Shown here: one piece after another, positions 39,958 through 51,115 of the stretch
Layout of the letters: every line of letters starts with the position of its first letter
How positions within the stretch are numbered: the first letter of the stretch is position 1
Assembly: GCA_015655375.1 (NCBI GenBank)
Contig: JAATFD010000053.1
Location: 88,024 to 152,023 of the forward strand
Direction: 5' to 3'
DNA length: 64,000 nucleotides
Source: Actinomycetales bacterium
GTDB taxonomy: Bacteria > Actinomycetota > Actinomycetes > Actinomycetales > Actinomycetaceae
The notes under the pieces: model-generated
What the model saw: only the letters and a program-made list of their open reading frames with translations
What the model was told of the DNA's origin: nothing
The model's database searches: none
Position numbers and translations under genes: made by a program

Positions 39958-41918
39958 CCGCGGATGCCGCAGTGCAGCCGGTGGCCGGGGTCGACGTCGC
40001 CTCGCAGACGTTGTGGGAGCGCATGGACAAGCGCGACCTCGCACGGACGATGCTCGTCGGTGTCTCGACGATCCTCGTTCTGATCGCTGGGCATGCGGGC
40101 ATCGCACGGCTCCCCATGGGGGTCTTCTCCGTCCTCGTCCTGGTCATCGGGTGTTGGGAGATGCTCGTTGAGGCCTGGGACGATCTGCGCAAGCCCCGGA
40201 TGTCGATGGAGCTGTCGATGCTGCTGGCGATCATCGCCGCGGCGGCCATCGGGGAGTGGGTGTCCGCGTTGGCGATCACGACCTTCGCGCTCGCGGCAGA
40301 GATCCTCGAGGATCTGTCGATGGATCGGGGCCGCGATGCGTTGACGGATCTCATGGCCTTCCTTCCCGCACGCGTCCTCGTTCGCAGGACTGCCGACACG
40401 GGCCCCGGCCGGGCCCGGTCCGCCGATGAGGCCGGCGCCCCACGGGACGTCGTGGAGGAGGCGGTCCAGGAGATCCCGCTCGAGGACGTCGTGGTGGGCG
40501 ACCTCGTCGTCGTGGAGCCGGGCGGGCGCATTCCGGTCGACGGTGTCGTCGAGAACGGAAGCGCCGGAGTCGATCAATCGAGGCTGACGGGGGAGTCGCT
40601 GCCGGTCGATGTCGGGAGGGGAGATCACGTCCTCGCTGGTTCGATCGCCGTATCCGGTGCGCTGGAGATCCGCGTCGAACGAGTGGGTGAGGACTCGGCC
40701 TTTGGGCAGATCATCGCCACCGTGCGCGAGGCCCAGGATTCCCGGGCCCCCGTGCAGCGACTGGCGGACCGGTTGGCCGGAGCCCTCGTCCTCTTCGCGA
40801 TCGCCGCGGCGATCCTCACCTTCGTTGTCACGCGAGATGCGCGCGCCACGATCTCCGTGGTCATCGTGGCGGGCGCGTGCGGGATCGCGGCGGGCACGCC
40901 CCTGGCAATCCTCGCTTCGATCGCCCGTGCGGCCCACACGGGGGCCTTCGTCAAGGACGGGACCCACCTGGAGGTCTTGTCCCGCGTCGACACGGTGGTC
41001 TTCGACAAGACCGGGACGCTGACAGCCGGGCGCGCCGAGGTCGTCTCGGTCCATCCCGCTCCGGGACACGATGAGAACGAGGTGCTCGAGGCGGCCGCCA
41101 CGGCGGAGTGGCATTCGGAGCACCCACTGGGCCGCGCAATCGTCGCGCTCGCTAATCAACGCGCGCTCACCCCTGGTGAGGCGCGCGACGTCGTGCACAC
41201 GCCGGGTCTCGGAGTCTCTGCACTGGTCGAGGGACGTCGCGTCGAGGTCGGTAACGCGAGGCTCGTGCCCGGGGGCCGCGAGGTCGAGGCTCCCGGAGGG
41301 ACGACGCAGGTGCTGGTCGCGATCGACGCCGAGTGGGTCGGAACGATCGTCCTGGGGGATTCCGTGCGGGACTCGGCGTCGGCGTGCGTGGACTCCCTGC
41401 TCGGGATGGGGATCAGCGTGCTGATGCTCACCGGAGATAACGAGGCGACCGCGCACGCGATCGCCGAGCAGACCCACGTGGGCGACGTCCGGTCGGGGTT
41501 GCTGCCCACGGACAAGCACACGGTGATCGGCCAGCTGCGGGCCGAGGGCCATGTGGTCGCGATGGTCGGGGACGGGGTGAATGACGCCCCGGCGCTGGCG
41601 GCCGCCGACGTGGGCATCGCCGTCGGGTCGGGGACGGATGTGGCGCGTGAGAGTGCGGATGTCGTCCTCGTGACGTCGGACCTGATGGACCTGACCAGGA
41701 CGGTGCAGGTCGCGCGATCCGCCAGGCGGACGATCATGGCCAACTTCGTGGGCACCCTGATCGTCGACGGGATCGGGATGGTCCTGGCCGCCACAGGAGT
41801 GCTGGGACCCGTTGCCGCCGCGTTGGTGCACGTCACCAGCGAGTCCGTGTTCATCCTCAACTCGGCACGGCTGATTCCGCGTCGGCGCTCGAGTGAGGAG
41901 TCGCCCTCGAGGACGTGA
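39954..41918 (+). CDS. Heavy-metal P1B-type ATPase with altered CPC region (ACG)
   Basis: DKTGTLTAGRAEV, HSEHPLGRAIV, MVGDGVNDAPALAAADVGIAVGSGTDVARESADVVL; ATGA overlap with arsR. Confidence 0.9.
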   Translation: MTADAAVQPVAGVDVASQTLWERMDKRDLARTMLVGVSTILVLIAGHAGIARLPMGVFSVLVLVIGCWEMLVEAWDDLRKPRMSMELSMLLAIIAAAAIGEWVSALAITTFALAAEILEDLSMDRGRDALTDLMAFLPARVLVRRTADTGPGRARSADEAGAPRDVVEEAVQEIPLEDVVVGDLVVVEPGGRIPVDGVVENGSAGVDQSRLTGESLPVDVGRGDHVLAGSIAVSGALEIRVERVGEDSAFGQIIATVREAQDSRAPVQRLADRLAGALVLFAIAAAILTFVVTRDARATISVVIVAGACGIAAGTPLAILASIARAAHTGAFVKDGTHLEVLSRVDTVVFDKTGTLTAGRAEVVSVHPAPGHDENEVLEAAATAEWHSEHPLGRAIVALANQRALTPGEARDVVHTPGLGVSALVEGRRVEVGNARLVPGGREVEAPGGTTQVLVAIDAEWVGTIVLGDSVRDSASACVDSLLGMGISVLMLTGDNEATAHAIAEQTHVGDVRSGLLPTDKHTVIGQLRAEGHVVAMVGDGVNDAPALAAADVGIAVGSGTDVARESADVVLVTSDLMDLTRTVQVARSARRTIMANFVGTLIVDGIGMVLAATGVLGPVAAALVHVTSESVFILNSARLIPRRRSSEESPSRT

Positions 41919-42006
41919 GGTTCTGGATCGTTGCGGATGCGAGGATGCCCCGTCGATGTGATGCTAGGGCTGATCCATCCGATCGACACACGAAGGGAAG
42001 CGAACC

Positions 42007-42270
42007 ATGGGATTCTTGGCCTATCTGCTCCTGGGGCTCATTGCCGGCGCGATTGCGAAGGCGATTCTTCCGGGACGCAACAACGGTGGGTGGATCTCCA
42101 CCCTGGTCCTCGGGGTCATCGGCGCGATGGTCGGTGGGTGGCTCGGTGGACTGATCTTCAAGATCGACACGATGCAGCACTTCTGGTCACTCAGCTCGTG
42201 GGTCACGGCGATCGTCGGGTCGGTGATCGTCCTGGCGATCTACGGCGCGGTGGCGGGACGGAAGAGCTGA
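42007..42270 (+). CDS. GlsB/YeaQ/YmgE family membrane protein
   Basis: GFLAYLLLGLIAGAIAKAILPGRNNGGWISTLVLGVIGAMVGGWLG. Confidence 0.9.
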   Translation: MGFLAYLLLGLIAGAIAKAILPGRNNGGWISTLVLGVIGAMVGGWLGGLIFKIDTMQHFWSLSSWVTAIVGSVIVLAIYGAVAGRKS

Positions 42271-42293
42271 GCGGAGACGCTCACGCGCGTGGA

Positions 42294-42336
42294 CGAGTGC
42301 CCGGGTCACCTCATGACGAGGTGACCCGGGCACTCG
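42294..42336. terminator. Bidirectional hairpin terminator
   Basis: CGAGTGCCCGGGTCACCTC atgac GAGGTGACCCGGGCACTCG, perfect 19-bp stem between convergent genes. Confidence 0.8.
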
Positions 42337-42376
42337 GTTCCAACGGGGACTGTTCAGTTCCCGATCGACTGCTCGA

Positions 42377-43777
42377 TCAGGCATTGACGAGGTCGGTGAC
42401 CTCGGTGTGCGGAGCGGTCTCGGGGGCCGCCATTCCCAGCGCGGTCTGGGCCGCGACATTGATGATGTTCCACGGACGGTCGAATCCGGGCTGGAAGAAG
42501 AAGTCCGCGTAGGCGAGATCCTCCAGGGTCAGCCCAGCCTGGATGGCCAGGGAGATCGCGTTGATGTTCTGCGTGAGGTCCGCGGTCGAGAGCACTTGGC
42601 CGCCGAGGATCCGGTGATCGTCGGGGGCGTAGGTGAGCGTGAAGGTGACCTTCGCGTTGCCAGCCTCGACCGGCACGAAGGCCGGACGGAAGGAATCGGT
42701 GACGACGACGGACTGGGTCGCGACACCGAACGTGTCAGCCGTGGACTCCTTGACGCCGGTGGAGGCGAACTTCAGCGAGAACACGGACAGGGCCGAGGAT
42801 CCGGAGACCTCGGGGACCTCCACGTCCTGGCCGGCGATGTTTTTCGCGGCGAAGCGGGCCTGTCGGCGAGAGTTCGTGGCCAGAGCGATCGAGGCCTCGG
42901 CGCCCGTCGGGCGGAAGCGAATCAGCGTCGCGTCACCGACGGCGTAGACATCCGGCACACTCGTGCGCAGGTGGGAGTCGATCGCGATGAAGCCCTTGTC
43001 CGTCAGGTTGACGGTTCCCTTGAGCCACTCGGTGTTCGGCTTGATGCCAGCCGCCTCAATGACGAGGTCGGCGGGGTAGGAGCCCTTGTCGGTGACGACG
43101 GTCGTGACGTGACCCTCGAGGCCCTCAAAGCTTTGGACGCGCTGGCCGGTGGCGGCGGTGACGCCGTGAGCGGCGAGTTCGGCCGTGATCGGCTTGGTGA
43201 ACTCGGGGTCGAGGTAGGTCGACAGGATGCGCGCGGCGACATCGATGACCGTGACCTTCTTGCCGGCCTTCGCGAACACTTCGGCGGCCTCGATGCCGAT
43301 GTAGCCAGCGCCGATGACGACGACGTCGGTGATCGCGGGATCAACGGTCTTGGCCTTGAGCTGGATGGCCCAGTCACGCCCGCGCATCGCGGTGATGCCG
43401 TCGAGGTCGGAGCCCTCCACGGGGATCGGGGCGGGGACGGCGCCAGGGCTGAGAAGGAGCTTGTCGTAGGACTCGTCGCGCTGCTCTCCGGTGGCGAGGT
43501 CGGTGACGTGAACGGTGTGTCCCGCGGGATCCACCGCGGTGATCTCCTGACGGGTGAACACGTGGACGCCGAGGTCGCTCAGGGCCTCCGGGGTCGCGTA
43601 GCGCACGGAGTCCACGTCTGTGACGACGCCCTCCAGGTACAGCTGCATTCCACAGGAGAGGAAGGAGAGGAAGTCCCCCTTCTCGTACCACTGGATCTCG
43701 GTGTCCGGGGCGTCGACCAGGAGCTCTCGGACCGTCTCGAAACCACCATGTGACGAACCAACGACGATGACCTTCAT
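42377..43777 (-). CDS. FAD-dependent NADH oxidase/CoA-disulfide reductase-like
   Basis: [34 protein letters not shown] redox Cys, [27 protein letters not shown]. Confidence 0.88.
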   Translation of the reverse strand: MKVIVVGSSHGGFETVRELLVDAPDTEIQWYEKGDFLSFLSCGMQLYLEGVVTDVDSVRYATPEALSDLGVHVFTRQEITAVDPAGHTVHVTDLATGEQRDESYDKLLLSPGAVPAPIPVEGSDLDGITAMRGRDWAIQLKAKTVDPAITDVVVIGAGYIGIEAAEVFAKAGKKVTVIDVAARILSTYLDPEFTKPITAELAAHGVTAATGQRVQSFEGLEGHVTTVVTDKGSYPADLVIEAAGIKPNTEWLKGTVNLTDKGFIAIDSHLRTSVPDVYAVGDATLIRFRPTGAEASIALATNSRRQARFAAKNIAGQDVEVPEVSGSSALSVFSLKFASTGVKESTADTFGVATQSVVVTDSFRPAFVPVEAGNAKVTFTLTYAPDDHRILGGQVLSTADLTQNINAISLAIQAGLTLEDLAYADFFFQPGFDRPWNIINVAAQTALGMAAPETAPHTEVTDLVNA

Positions 43778-43830
43778 GAAACCTCACTCGGTTCTCGATG
43801 AATGTGGATGATGCGACTGTCCCGGGTGTC

Positions 43831-44379
43831 TCAGGGTGTGACGGGGGATGTGAATCCCTGTGCCTCTGCCAGATCCCGAGGCTGCTCGTCGAAAGCGGCG
43901 GCGCACTCGGCGCACACGCCACGGAAGACGATGTCGGCCTCGAGGATCTGCATGCCGTGAGTCTGCGAGGGCGTGAGGCAGGGAGCCTCACCGAGGACGC
44001 AGTCCACATCCTCGATCCTTCCGCACACGACGCATTCGACGTGGTGGTGGTTGTCCCCCACGCGAGTCTCGTAGCGGGCGGAGCGTGTCCCCGGCAGGTC
44101 GACGCGGCGCAGAAGGCCCGCCACGAAGAGCTGCTGGAGGATGACGTGGGTGCCCTGAAGCGTGAGCGGGGACTTGGCGCCCTGCCGCGACCGGGACTGT
44201 GCCTCGGCGGTGACGAACGCGGCATCACTGTGTGGGTGGGCATCAAGGATGTCGAGGACCAACAGTCGCTGGTCCGTCACCCGCAGGTCGGCCGCGTGGA
44301 GCCGTTCGCGCCAAAAATCGGCGTCGCGGGCCACACGGACATGGGCCTCATGGGTGCGTAACGCCTGCTCGGAAGACAC
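43831..44379 (-). CDS. Fur/PerR family regulator
   Basis: LRVTDQRLLVLDILDAHPHSDAAFV, HHHVECVVCGRIEDVDC, CAECAAAF. Confidence 0.9.
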   Translation of the reverse strand: MSSEQALRTHEAHVRVARDADFWRERLHAADLRVTDQRLLVLDILDAHPHSDAAFVTAEAQSRSRQGAKSPLTLQGTHVILQQLFVAGLLRRVDLPGTRSARYETRVGDNHHHVECVVCGRIEDVDCVLGEAPCLTPSQTHGMQILEADIVFRGVCAECAAAFDEQPRDLAEAQGFTSPVTP

Positions 44380-44397
44380 GTGACCACTGTAGTCCGT

Positions 44398-44416
44398 CTT
44401 TTGATCGACTCAAAAG
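44398..44416. promoter_or_regulatory. Candidate Fur-family operator
   Basis: CTTTTGA-TCGAC-TCAAAAG perfect 7-bp arms upstream of the Fur gene. Confidence 0.65.
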
Positions 44417-44670
44417 AGTGTGACCGAATGCGCGTGGCCGGGGGACGGCGCGGTGCAGTCTCTTCACCGTGGTGCGGCTGTCTGCCGCCGCATCTGCAGA
44501 GATGCCTTTCGAGAACGACCGTCCTTTCTGCGGGCGCGTGAAACCGGAGCAGAAACGTCCGGGCCCTGTTCCTGTACATCTTGCCGTTCGGCGGCTACGC
44601 TCTGTATTTTGTAGTGTAGAAAAACAAAGTGCAGCCCTCGTGTCTGCACGTGGACAAGGGAGTGCCACTC

Positions 44671-46017
44671 ATGGCGGATCTTTGGAATGTTGATCCCATT
44701 CCGTTCGTCGGGACGTCCGACCTCACGCAGGGTCTCGGATTCCACTACTACCAGCCCGATCGTGTCGTGGCGGGCAAGCCGATGAAGGACTGGCTGAGGT
44801 TTGCGGTCGCCTACTGGCACAGTTTCGACCAGCGTCTTGTCGATCCGTTCGGAGATGGCACGGCCCAGCGGCCCTACGATCACGTGACGGATCCGATGGC
44901 TCTGGCGCTGGCGAAGGTCGATTATGCCTTCGAGTTCTACGCGAAGCTCGGTGCGGGGTTCTTCTGCTTCCACGACCGCGACATCGCGCCCGAGGGCGAC
45001 ACTTTGCGCGAGACCAACGCGAACCTCGACCGCGTCGTCGACCACATCGCCGAGCTGCAGGCCGACTCCGGTGTCAAGCTGTTGTGGAACACGTCGAGCC
45101 TGTTCACCAATCCCCGTTTCGTCTCGGGCGCGGCGACCTCGCCCTTTGCGGAGATCTACGCCTATGCGGCCGGCCAGCTCAAGCACAGCCTGGAGATCGC
45201 GAAGCGCCTGGGCGCCGAGAACTACGTGTTCTGGGGCGGGCGCGAAGGCTATGAGAACCTGTGGAACACCGACCTCCGGCGCGAGCAGGACCACCAGGCC
45301 CGCTTCTTCCGGATGTGCCTGGACTACGCGAAGGAGATCGGACTGGACGCGCAGTTCCTCATCGAGCCCAAGCCGAAGGAACCGACGACCCACCAGTACG
45401 ACTTCGACGCCGCCACAGCCATCGCGTTCCTGAAGACCTACGGGTTGGACGACGACTTCAAACTCAACCTCGAGGGCAACCACGCGAACCTCGCCGGGCA
45501 TACCTATCAGCACGAGATCCGCGTGGCGCGCGCGGCGGGAATGCTCGGCTCGCTCGACGCGAACCAGGGCGACAAGCTGATCGGCTGGGACATCGACGAG
45601 TTCCCCTCCGACCTCTACGAGGCGACCGCAACGATGTGGGAGGTCCTCGCTGAAGGCTCGATCGGCCCCCATGGCGGCCTGAACTTCGACTCCAAGCCCA
45701 GGCGCACCTCGTTCACCGAGGAAGACCTGTTCCGCGGCCACATCGTCGGCATGGACACCTACGCCGCCGGCCTGCTCATCGCCGCGAAGCTTCACGAGGA
45801 CGGCTACATCGAGAACCTGGTCGCCGACCGCTACAGCTCCTACGACTCGGGGATCGGCACCACGATCGAGGACGGCACCGCGACGTTGACGAGCCTGGAG
45901 GCGGAGTCTCTAGACGCGCCACAGTCGGCACTGCTGGCCGCGACCCACTCCGACCACCTCGAGTCCGTCAAAGCAACCATCAACAACTACATCATCGCAG
46001 CACTGGCAGAGGGGTGA
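44671..46017 (+). CDS. xylA: Xylose isomerase
   Basis: [84 protein letters not shown]. Confidence 0.97.
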   Translation: MADLWNVDPIPFVGTSDLTQGLGFHYYQPDRVVAGKPMKDWLRFAVAYWHSFDQRLVDPFGDGTAQRPYDHVTDPMALALAKVDYAFEFYAKLGAGFFCFHDRDIAPEGDTLRETNANLDRVVDHIAELQADSGVKLLWNTSSLFTNPRFVSGAATSPFAEIYAYAAGQLKHSLEIAKRLGAENYVFWGGREGYENLWNTDLRREQDHQARFFRMCLDYAKEIGLDAQFLIEPKPKEPTTHQYDFDAATAIAFLKTYGLDDDFKLNLEGNHANLAGHTYQHEIRVARAAGMLGSLDANQGDKLIGWDIDEFPSDLYEATATMWEVLAEGSIGPHGGLNFDSKPRRTSFTEEDLFRGHIVGMDTYAAGLLIAAKLHEDGYIENLVADRYSSYDSGIGTTIEDGTATLTSLEAESLDAPQSALLAATHSDHLESVKATINNYIIAALAEG

Positions 46018-46029
46018 GCCAGCCGAAAG

Positions 46030-46069
46030 CGCGGGTGGCCCGGTTGAGATGGCGGTCGGGCCACCCGCG
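46030..46069. terminator. Hairpin between convergent xylA and phosphatase
   Basis: CGCGGGTGGCCCG ... CGGGCCACCCGCG 13-bp arms. Confidence 0.65.
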
Positions 46070-46089
46070 GCTGCGAAGCGCCTGCGTCC

Positions 46090-46884
46090 TCAGATCTTGA
46101 CGAGAATCTTCCGCAGGCCTGTGAGTTCCCCCGCGTCTAGGGCCAGTCCATCACGGAGGTAGCCCTCGACGGAGCCGAACGTCGCGGCAATCCTGTCGAA
46201 GGCGGCCTGGATGTAGGACGCGTCGACATCGAGCAACGGGCGCAAACGTTCGGGGTTGATCCCTGCCCGCGCGGCTGCATTGAACTGCGGTGCGAACAAG
46301 GCGAGAACGGCAGGGGAGACGGACAGGTACTCCGTGCGCACAGCTTCGTCGGTGGCACGCGCGGCAGACATCAGAATGGCGACGGCCCAGCCCGTGCGGT
46401 CCTTCCCCGCCGTGCAATGGATGAGGACGGGGCGTCCGTCGGCCTCGAGGACGGTTCGAGCGACCCGGGCGAACCCTGCGCGAGCAGTGGGGTCGTCGAC
46501 GAAGTGTCGGTACGTGTCCCTCATGAAGGCTGACGTGTCGAACGAGGCCGGGAAGGCGTCGGGGTTGATCGAACCGGCAGCGATCGCCGCAGGAACGGTC
46601 GCGCCGGACGAGGGCGCGTCGGCGAGGATGTCGACGTGGCGGTACATGGAGCCGTCGGGCACGTGGTCCGGCCGGGCATCGGCTTCGAGACTCGTGCGCA
46701 TGTCGACGATGGTTGTCAGCTCGAGCGCCGCGAGGCCGGGGTCGGAGAGAACCTCAGGGTCGTCGAGCGCAGCGGAACGGTAAAGCACGCTCGGACGAAT
46801 CGTCGCGCCACCCGTGGTCGGCCACCCGCCGACATCGCGGAGATTGGGCAAGTGGGCCGAGGCGATGATGTGTGAATCTGACAT
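46090..46884 (-). CDS. Tyrosine-protein phosphatase (dual-specificity-like)
   Basis: NLRDVGGWPTTGG, VLIHCTAGKDRTGWAVAILMSA. Confidence 0.9.
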   Translation of the reverse strand: MSDSHIIASAHLPNLRDVGGWPTTGGATIRPSVLYRSAALDDPEVLSDPGLAALELTTIVDMRTSLEADARPDHVPDGSMYRHVDILADAPSSGATVPAAIAAGSINPDAFPASFDTSAFMRDTYRHFVDDPTARAGFARVARTVLEADGRPVLIHCTAGKDRTGWAVAILMSAARATDEAVRTEYLSVSPAVLALFAPQFNAAARAGINPERLRPLLDVDASYIQAAFDRIAATFGSVEGYLRDGLALDAGELTGLRKILVKI

Positions 46885-47000
46885 GACGTGAGTCTATGAG
46901 CGGTCCGGTGAATCCGGGCGTGATCACTTCGAGCAAGCACTTGTGAGGCCTCGGGCACGTGGTCCCTGGCTCGTTACGTGACCTCACAGCGCACCGCATC

Positions 47001-47942
47001 TCACCCCAGCTGCTTCTCCACGAAGGCGACGATCTCGTCCTCGACCTCATCGCGGATGGCGGGGTCGTTGTGGATCTCGTGGCGATAGCCCGGCCACACC
47101 CGCGTGCGGAGATCGCGGTGGCCGGACAGGGCCAGCTGATTGGCCACGTGATAGGTCCCCTCGCCGAAGTTGGCGACGGGATCGCCGTCGCCCGAGATCA
47201 GCAGGATGGGCAGCTCCGTGGGGACCCCGGGGTAGAACTCGTGTGCGGTCACCTGGTCGTAGAGGCCCAGGAAGTCCTGGATGAAGCGCAGGGACATGGG
47301 GGCGGTGAAGTTGTTGAAGGGGTCGTTCGAATGATCGCGCACGACGTCGGGGTCGACGGCGATCCAGTCGGTGGGTCCGTTGACGTGGTCGTAGCGGGAC
47401 GTGAAGCCGTCGAACATCGCGCCGACGAACGTGCCGTCGTCGCGGGCCTCGCCCTCGCCCGCTGCGATGCGAGCGGACAAGCTGGCGCGGGTGGCCTCGT
47501 TCTCCATCCCGTGGATCTGGGAGGCCACGCCGCACAGGGCGAGCGCCCTCAGGTTCTCGCCGTGTGTGGCTGCCAGGGCGCGTCCGATCATCGAGCCCCA
47601 AGAGTGACCGAAGACGGTCCAGGGCAGGTCGGGGTGGAGCTCGCGCACGAGGTCGGCCAGGGTGGCCTCGTCCTCGACGACGGCCGTGGCGCCATCGGGT
47701 CCCGTGTCGCCCCAGACTCCGGAGACGACCGCAGTGCGGCCGTGTCCCGCGTGGTCGTCGGCGGCTACGACGAATCCGGCGTCGAGGAAACGCGTGATCA
47801 TGTGGAGGTAGCGGCGCGAGTGCTCCCCCAGGCCGTGGACGATCTGGACGATCGCCCGTGTGGGGCGGACCGGTTCGTAGATCCAGCCCTGGATCTGGTC
47901 ACGGCCGTTGTGGGAGAGGAAGTCGACTTCGCGGATCGCCAT
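47001..47942 (-). CDS. Alpha/beta hydrolase (monoacylglycerol lipase-like)
   Basis: VQIVHGLGEHSRRYLHM, VFGHSWGSMIGRALA. Confidence 0.85.
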   Translation of the reverse strand: MAIREVDFLSHNGRDQIQGWIYEPVRPTRAIVQIVHGLGEHSRRYLHMITRFLDAGFVVAADDHAGHGRTAVVSGVWGDTGPDGATAVVEDEATLADLVRELHPDLPWTVFGHSWGSMIGRALAATHGENLRALALCGVASQIHGMENEATRASLSARIAAGEGEARDDGTFVGAMFDGFTSRYDHVNGPTDWIAVDPDVVRDHSNDPFNNFTAPMSLRFIQDFLGLYDQVTAHEFYPGVPTELPILLISGDGDPVANFGEGTYHVANQLALSGHRDLRTRVWPGYRHEIHNDPAIRDEVEDEIVAFVEKQLG

Positions 47943-48087
47943 GATGTGCTCCTTTGCCGGGCGGGAATGAGAACGAGGGAGAGAATGCCTGCCGGTCGGG
48001 TCCCGTGCCTCAGGCTAGTCGTGGGCGGCAATCGGGGCTGGTTCGGTTGTACATACACTGTCGTCAGACGGATCTGAGGAGAACACG

Positions 48088-49053
48088 GTGACCAACAAGG
48101 ACGAGCGCGCCTTGGAGGCGGCCCGGTTGTACTACATCAAGGGCCTGCCGCAATCGGCGGTTGCAAAGACTCTCGGTGTGTCGCGACCGACAGCTTCCAA
48201 GCTGATCCAGTATGCGCGCGATCGCGGGTTCGTCACGATCTCGATCAACGATCCTGGTGAGGATCGGGCAGGACTCGAGCAACGGTTGTGCGACGCTTTT
48301 GACCTCGAGGAGGCACGTGTCTCCAGCTCGGCCAACGGAGATTACGAATCTCTCCTGGATGGACTGGGTGCGGTCGGTGCGGAAGTCGTCGAGGACCTCG
48401 TCCATGACGGCACGATGATCGGCGTCAGTTGGGGCAAGACGATGTGGTCGGTTGCGCGTCACCTTGGACATCGCGATGTCCAAGGCGTTGAGGTCATCCA
48501 GCTCAAGGGCGGTCTGTCCTTCACGTCGTGGGAGACCAATGACATGGAGACGATGAACCTCTTCTGCAGGGCCTTCAATGCGTACGGCCGCTACCTTCAT
48601 CTGCCGGTCGCCTTCGACTCCGAGGAAGTCAAAAGGCTGGTCGAGAGCGAACGTCATCTGCGTCAGGTCCTTGAGATGGGCCGCGAGGCCGATTTCGCGG
48701 TCTTCACCGTCGGTTCCGTCCAGCCGGACTCGTTGTTGTTGTCCGCCGGGTACTTGACGACTGCGGAGCAATCCGTTGTCCTTGAGCGAGCGAAAGGTGA
48801 CATTTGTTCTCGCTTTTTTGACGAAGAGGGCAAGCCCTGCGTTCCCTCGCTCGATCGGCGCACCGTCGGTATCAGTTTGGAGGATCTCCGCAAGAAGTCG
48901 ACCAGAGTCCTTGTCGCAGGGGGTCAGCGGAAGGTCGACGGCCTCGAGGTCGCGCTCAAAGCCGGTTACGCCACGCGGTTGGTGACCGACGAATTGTCTG
49001 CCAGCACGTTGCTTGTCCGTCATGACGACGACTGCGGGCGTGAACAAGTGTAA
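48088..49053 (+). CDS. SorC/DeoR-type sugar-binding transcriptional regulator
   Basis: AARLYYIKGLPQSAVAKTLGVSRPTASKLIQYARDRGFVTI; SorC sugar-binding domain. Confidence 0.9.
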   Translation: MTNKDERALEAARLYYIKGLPQSAVAKTLGVSRPTASKLIQYARDRGFVTISINDPGEDRAGLEQRLCDAFDLEEARVSSSANGDYESLLDGLGAVGAEVVEDLVHDGTMIGVSWGKTMWSVARHLGHRDVQGVEVIQLKGGLSFTSWETNDMETMNLFCRAFNAYGRYLHLPVAFDSEEVKRLVESERHLRQVLEMGREADFAVFTVGSVQPDSLLLSAGYLTTAEQSVVLERAKGDICSRFFDEEGKPCVPSLDRRTVGISLEDLRKKSTRVLVAGGQRKVDGLEVALKAGYATRLVTDELSASTLLVRHDDDCGREQV

Positions 49054-49062
49054 TAATCGAAA

Positions 49063-49109
49063 TTGACATATGTTCCCTTTGGTCGTAGCGTCAGTGTCAC
49101 GACCAAAGG
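49063..49109 (+). promoter_or_regulatory. deoC promoter with overlapping palindromic operator
   Basis: TTGACA-17-TAGCGT (49063-49091) overlapped by CCTTTGGTCG-N14-CGACCAAAGG (49076-49109). Confidence 0.7.
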
Positions 49110-49119
49110 AGGTTGCGAC

Positions 49120-49779
49120 GTGGCAAAGACGCAGATCATCGATCACACGCTGCTGAAGCCGGATGCGCGACGGGAACAAATCGAGCAACTGGCACAAGAG
49201 GCAAAGACCTACGGATTCCATTCGGTGTGCGTGAACCCCTGCTGGGTTTCGACCGTGTCCGGCATTCTTGAGGGAACGGGCGTAGCGGTCTGCTCCGTCA
49301 TCGCGTTCCCCTTCGGTGCGACGACACCTCGGAGCAAGGCCGCAGAGGCGGCCGAGGCTGTGGAGAACGGCGCCAACGAGGTCGACATGGTGATGAATAT
49401 CGGTCGTGCCCGCGATGGGGACTGGGGCTTGGTCGAACAGGACATTCATGCGGTGGTCGAAGCGGTCGGCGTCAACACTCTGGTGAAGGTCATTCTCGAA
49501 ACCTGCTTGCTGAGTGACGACCAGATCGTTCGCGCCTGTCAGGCCGTGGTTGACGCTGGTGCAGATTTCGTCAAGACGTCAACCGGATTCTCCGACGGTG
49601 GCGCGACCACTCACGCAGTAGAACTCATGCGTCGCACAGTCGGTCCGGACTTCGGCGTCAAAGCATCCGGCGGGATCCATACCCCTGCCGATTTTGATGC
49701 GATGGTCGCCGCCGGAGCAAGCCGGATTGGCGCCTCCGCAGGCATGGAACTCGTGAAAGAAGGTGCGAATCAATGTTGA
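49120..49779 (+). CDS. deoC: Deoxyribose-phosphate aldolase
   Basis: [51 protein letters not shown] start with AAAGGAGGT SD. Confidence 0.95.
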   Translation: MAKTQIIDHTLLKPDARREQIEQLAQEAKTYGFHSVCVNPCWVSTVSGILEGTGVAVCSVIAFPFGATTPRSKAAEAAEAVENGANEVDMVMNIGRARDGDWGLVEQDIHAVVEAVGVNTLVKVILETCLLSDDQIVRACQAVVDAGADFVKTSTGFSDGGATTHAVELMRRTVGPDFGVKASGGIHTPADFDAMVAAGASRIGASAGMELVKEGANQC

Positions 49780-51095
49780 TCAAGAACACCGCCACACAGC
49801 TTCCGGACGGATATCTGTCCAAGACGCCGCTCCTGCAATACATCCTGGTGTCGCTCTGCTTCCCCATGTGGGGTGCTGCAGCTGCGCTCAACGACATTCT
49901 CATCACTCAGTTCAAGACCATTTTCACCCTGTCGGACGTGGCGACCGCGTTCGTGCAGAGCGCCTTCTATGGCGGCTACTTCGTCATGGCGATCCCGGCC
50001 TCGCGCGTCATCAAGAAGACGTCCTACAAGGTCGGCATCCTCATCGGTCTGAGCGTCTACATCATCGGCGGGATCCTCTTCTTTCCGGCCTCGACCATGG
50101 CAACCTATTCGGTCTTCCTGGTGGCTCTCTTCGCCCTCGCGATTGGTCTGAGCTTCCTGGAGACCTCGTGCAACACCTACTCCACGATGCTTGGCCCACG
50201 CCGCCTGTCGACGCTGCGCCTCAACATCTCCCAGACCTTCTACCCACTGGGCTCGATCCTTGGCATCGTGTTGGGCAAGTACCTGATCTTCGGCAGCGGG
50301 GAGTCCCTCAAGAAGCAGATGGAGGGGCTCGACGCCGAGCAGGCGAAGGCTTTCGGTGAGCAGGCGCTGCAGAGCACCTTGCTTCCATACAAGTACATCG
50401 TCGTGGTCCTGGCAGTGATGCTGATCCTTGTGGCGATCACTGAGTTCCCGCACTGCAAACCCCTGCGCGACGCCACGCATGAGGCGACGGCGACGATCGG
50501 GGAGACCTTCAGCTATCTGTTCCACAACAAGCGCTTTCTGCAGGGCATCGGCACCCAGTTCCTCTACGTCGGTATGCAGACCGCAGTGTGGTCCTTCACC
50601 ATTCGCCTCGCGATGCAGCTCAACGGGAACATTAACGAGCGTGACGCGTCAACATTCATGATTTTCTCCTACATTGCGTTCTTCCTCGGGAAGTTCATCG
50701 CGAACATCCTCATGACGCGAGTCGACGCGAACAAAGTCCTAATCGGATACTCGACGCTGGGAATTCTTGCTCTGATCTATGTGGTGACGGTGCCCAATAT
50801 GACCGCGGTCTATGCGGCCATTCTAGTTTCAGGGCTGTTCGGTCCCTGCTGGGCCACGATCTATGCGCGCACGCTGGACACGATCGAGGACAAGCGCCAC
50901 ACCGAGACCGGTGGCGCGGTCATCGTCATGTCGATCGTCGGCGGAGCCTTCATCCCGATCATCCAGGGACTGGTTTCCGACCACACGGGTTCGATGCAGA
51001 CATCGTTCGTCGTCAACATTGTGTGCTTTGCGGCCGTACTTGCCTACTTCATCGCTTTCTATCGTCGGGAGCACCGCGCTCCGTCCGTCGCCTGA
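49773..51095 (+). CDS. MFS sugar permease, FucP/DeoP-like
   Basis: FucP-like [60 protein letters not shown]. Confidence 0.88.
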   Translation: MLIKNTATQLPDGYLSKTPLLQYILVSLCFPMWGAAAALNDILITQFKTIFTLSDVATAFVQSAFYGGYFVMAIPASRVIKKTSYKVGILIGLSVYIIGGILFFPASTMATYSVFLVALFALAIGLSFLETSCNTYSTMLGPRRLSTLRLNISQTFYPLGSILGIVLGKYLIFGSGESLKKQMEGLDAEQAKAFGEQALQSTLLPYKYIVVVLAVMLILVAITEFPHCKPLRDATHEATATIGETFSYLFHNKRFLQGIGTQFLYVGMQTAVWSFTIRLAMQLNGNINERDASTFMIFSYIAFFLGKFIANILMTRVDANKVLIGYSTLGILALIYVVTVPNMTAVYAAILVSGLFGPCWATIYARTLDTIEDKRHTETGGAVIVMSIVGGAFIPIIQGLVSDHTGSMQTSFVVNIVCFAAVLAYFIAFYRREHRAPSVA

Positions 51096-51115
51096 GACCT
51101 CGAGGAGGGTCATAC

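Noticed and set aside
39894-41831. 645-aa minus-strand ORF opposite the P-type ATPase
   Set aside because: Antisense shadow; His/Arg/Asp-rich composition typical of such ORFs
44581-44640. Possible XylR-like operator upstream of xylA (TTTTGTAGTGTAGAAAAACAAAG)
   Set aside because: Symmetry too weak and no adjacent ROK/XylR gene to support it
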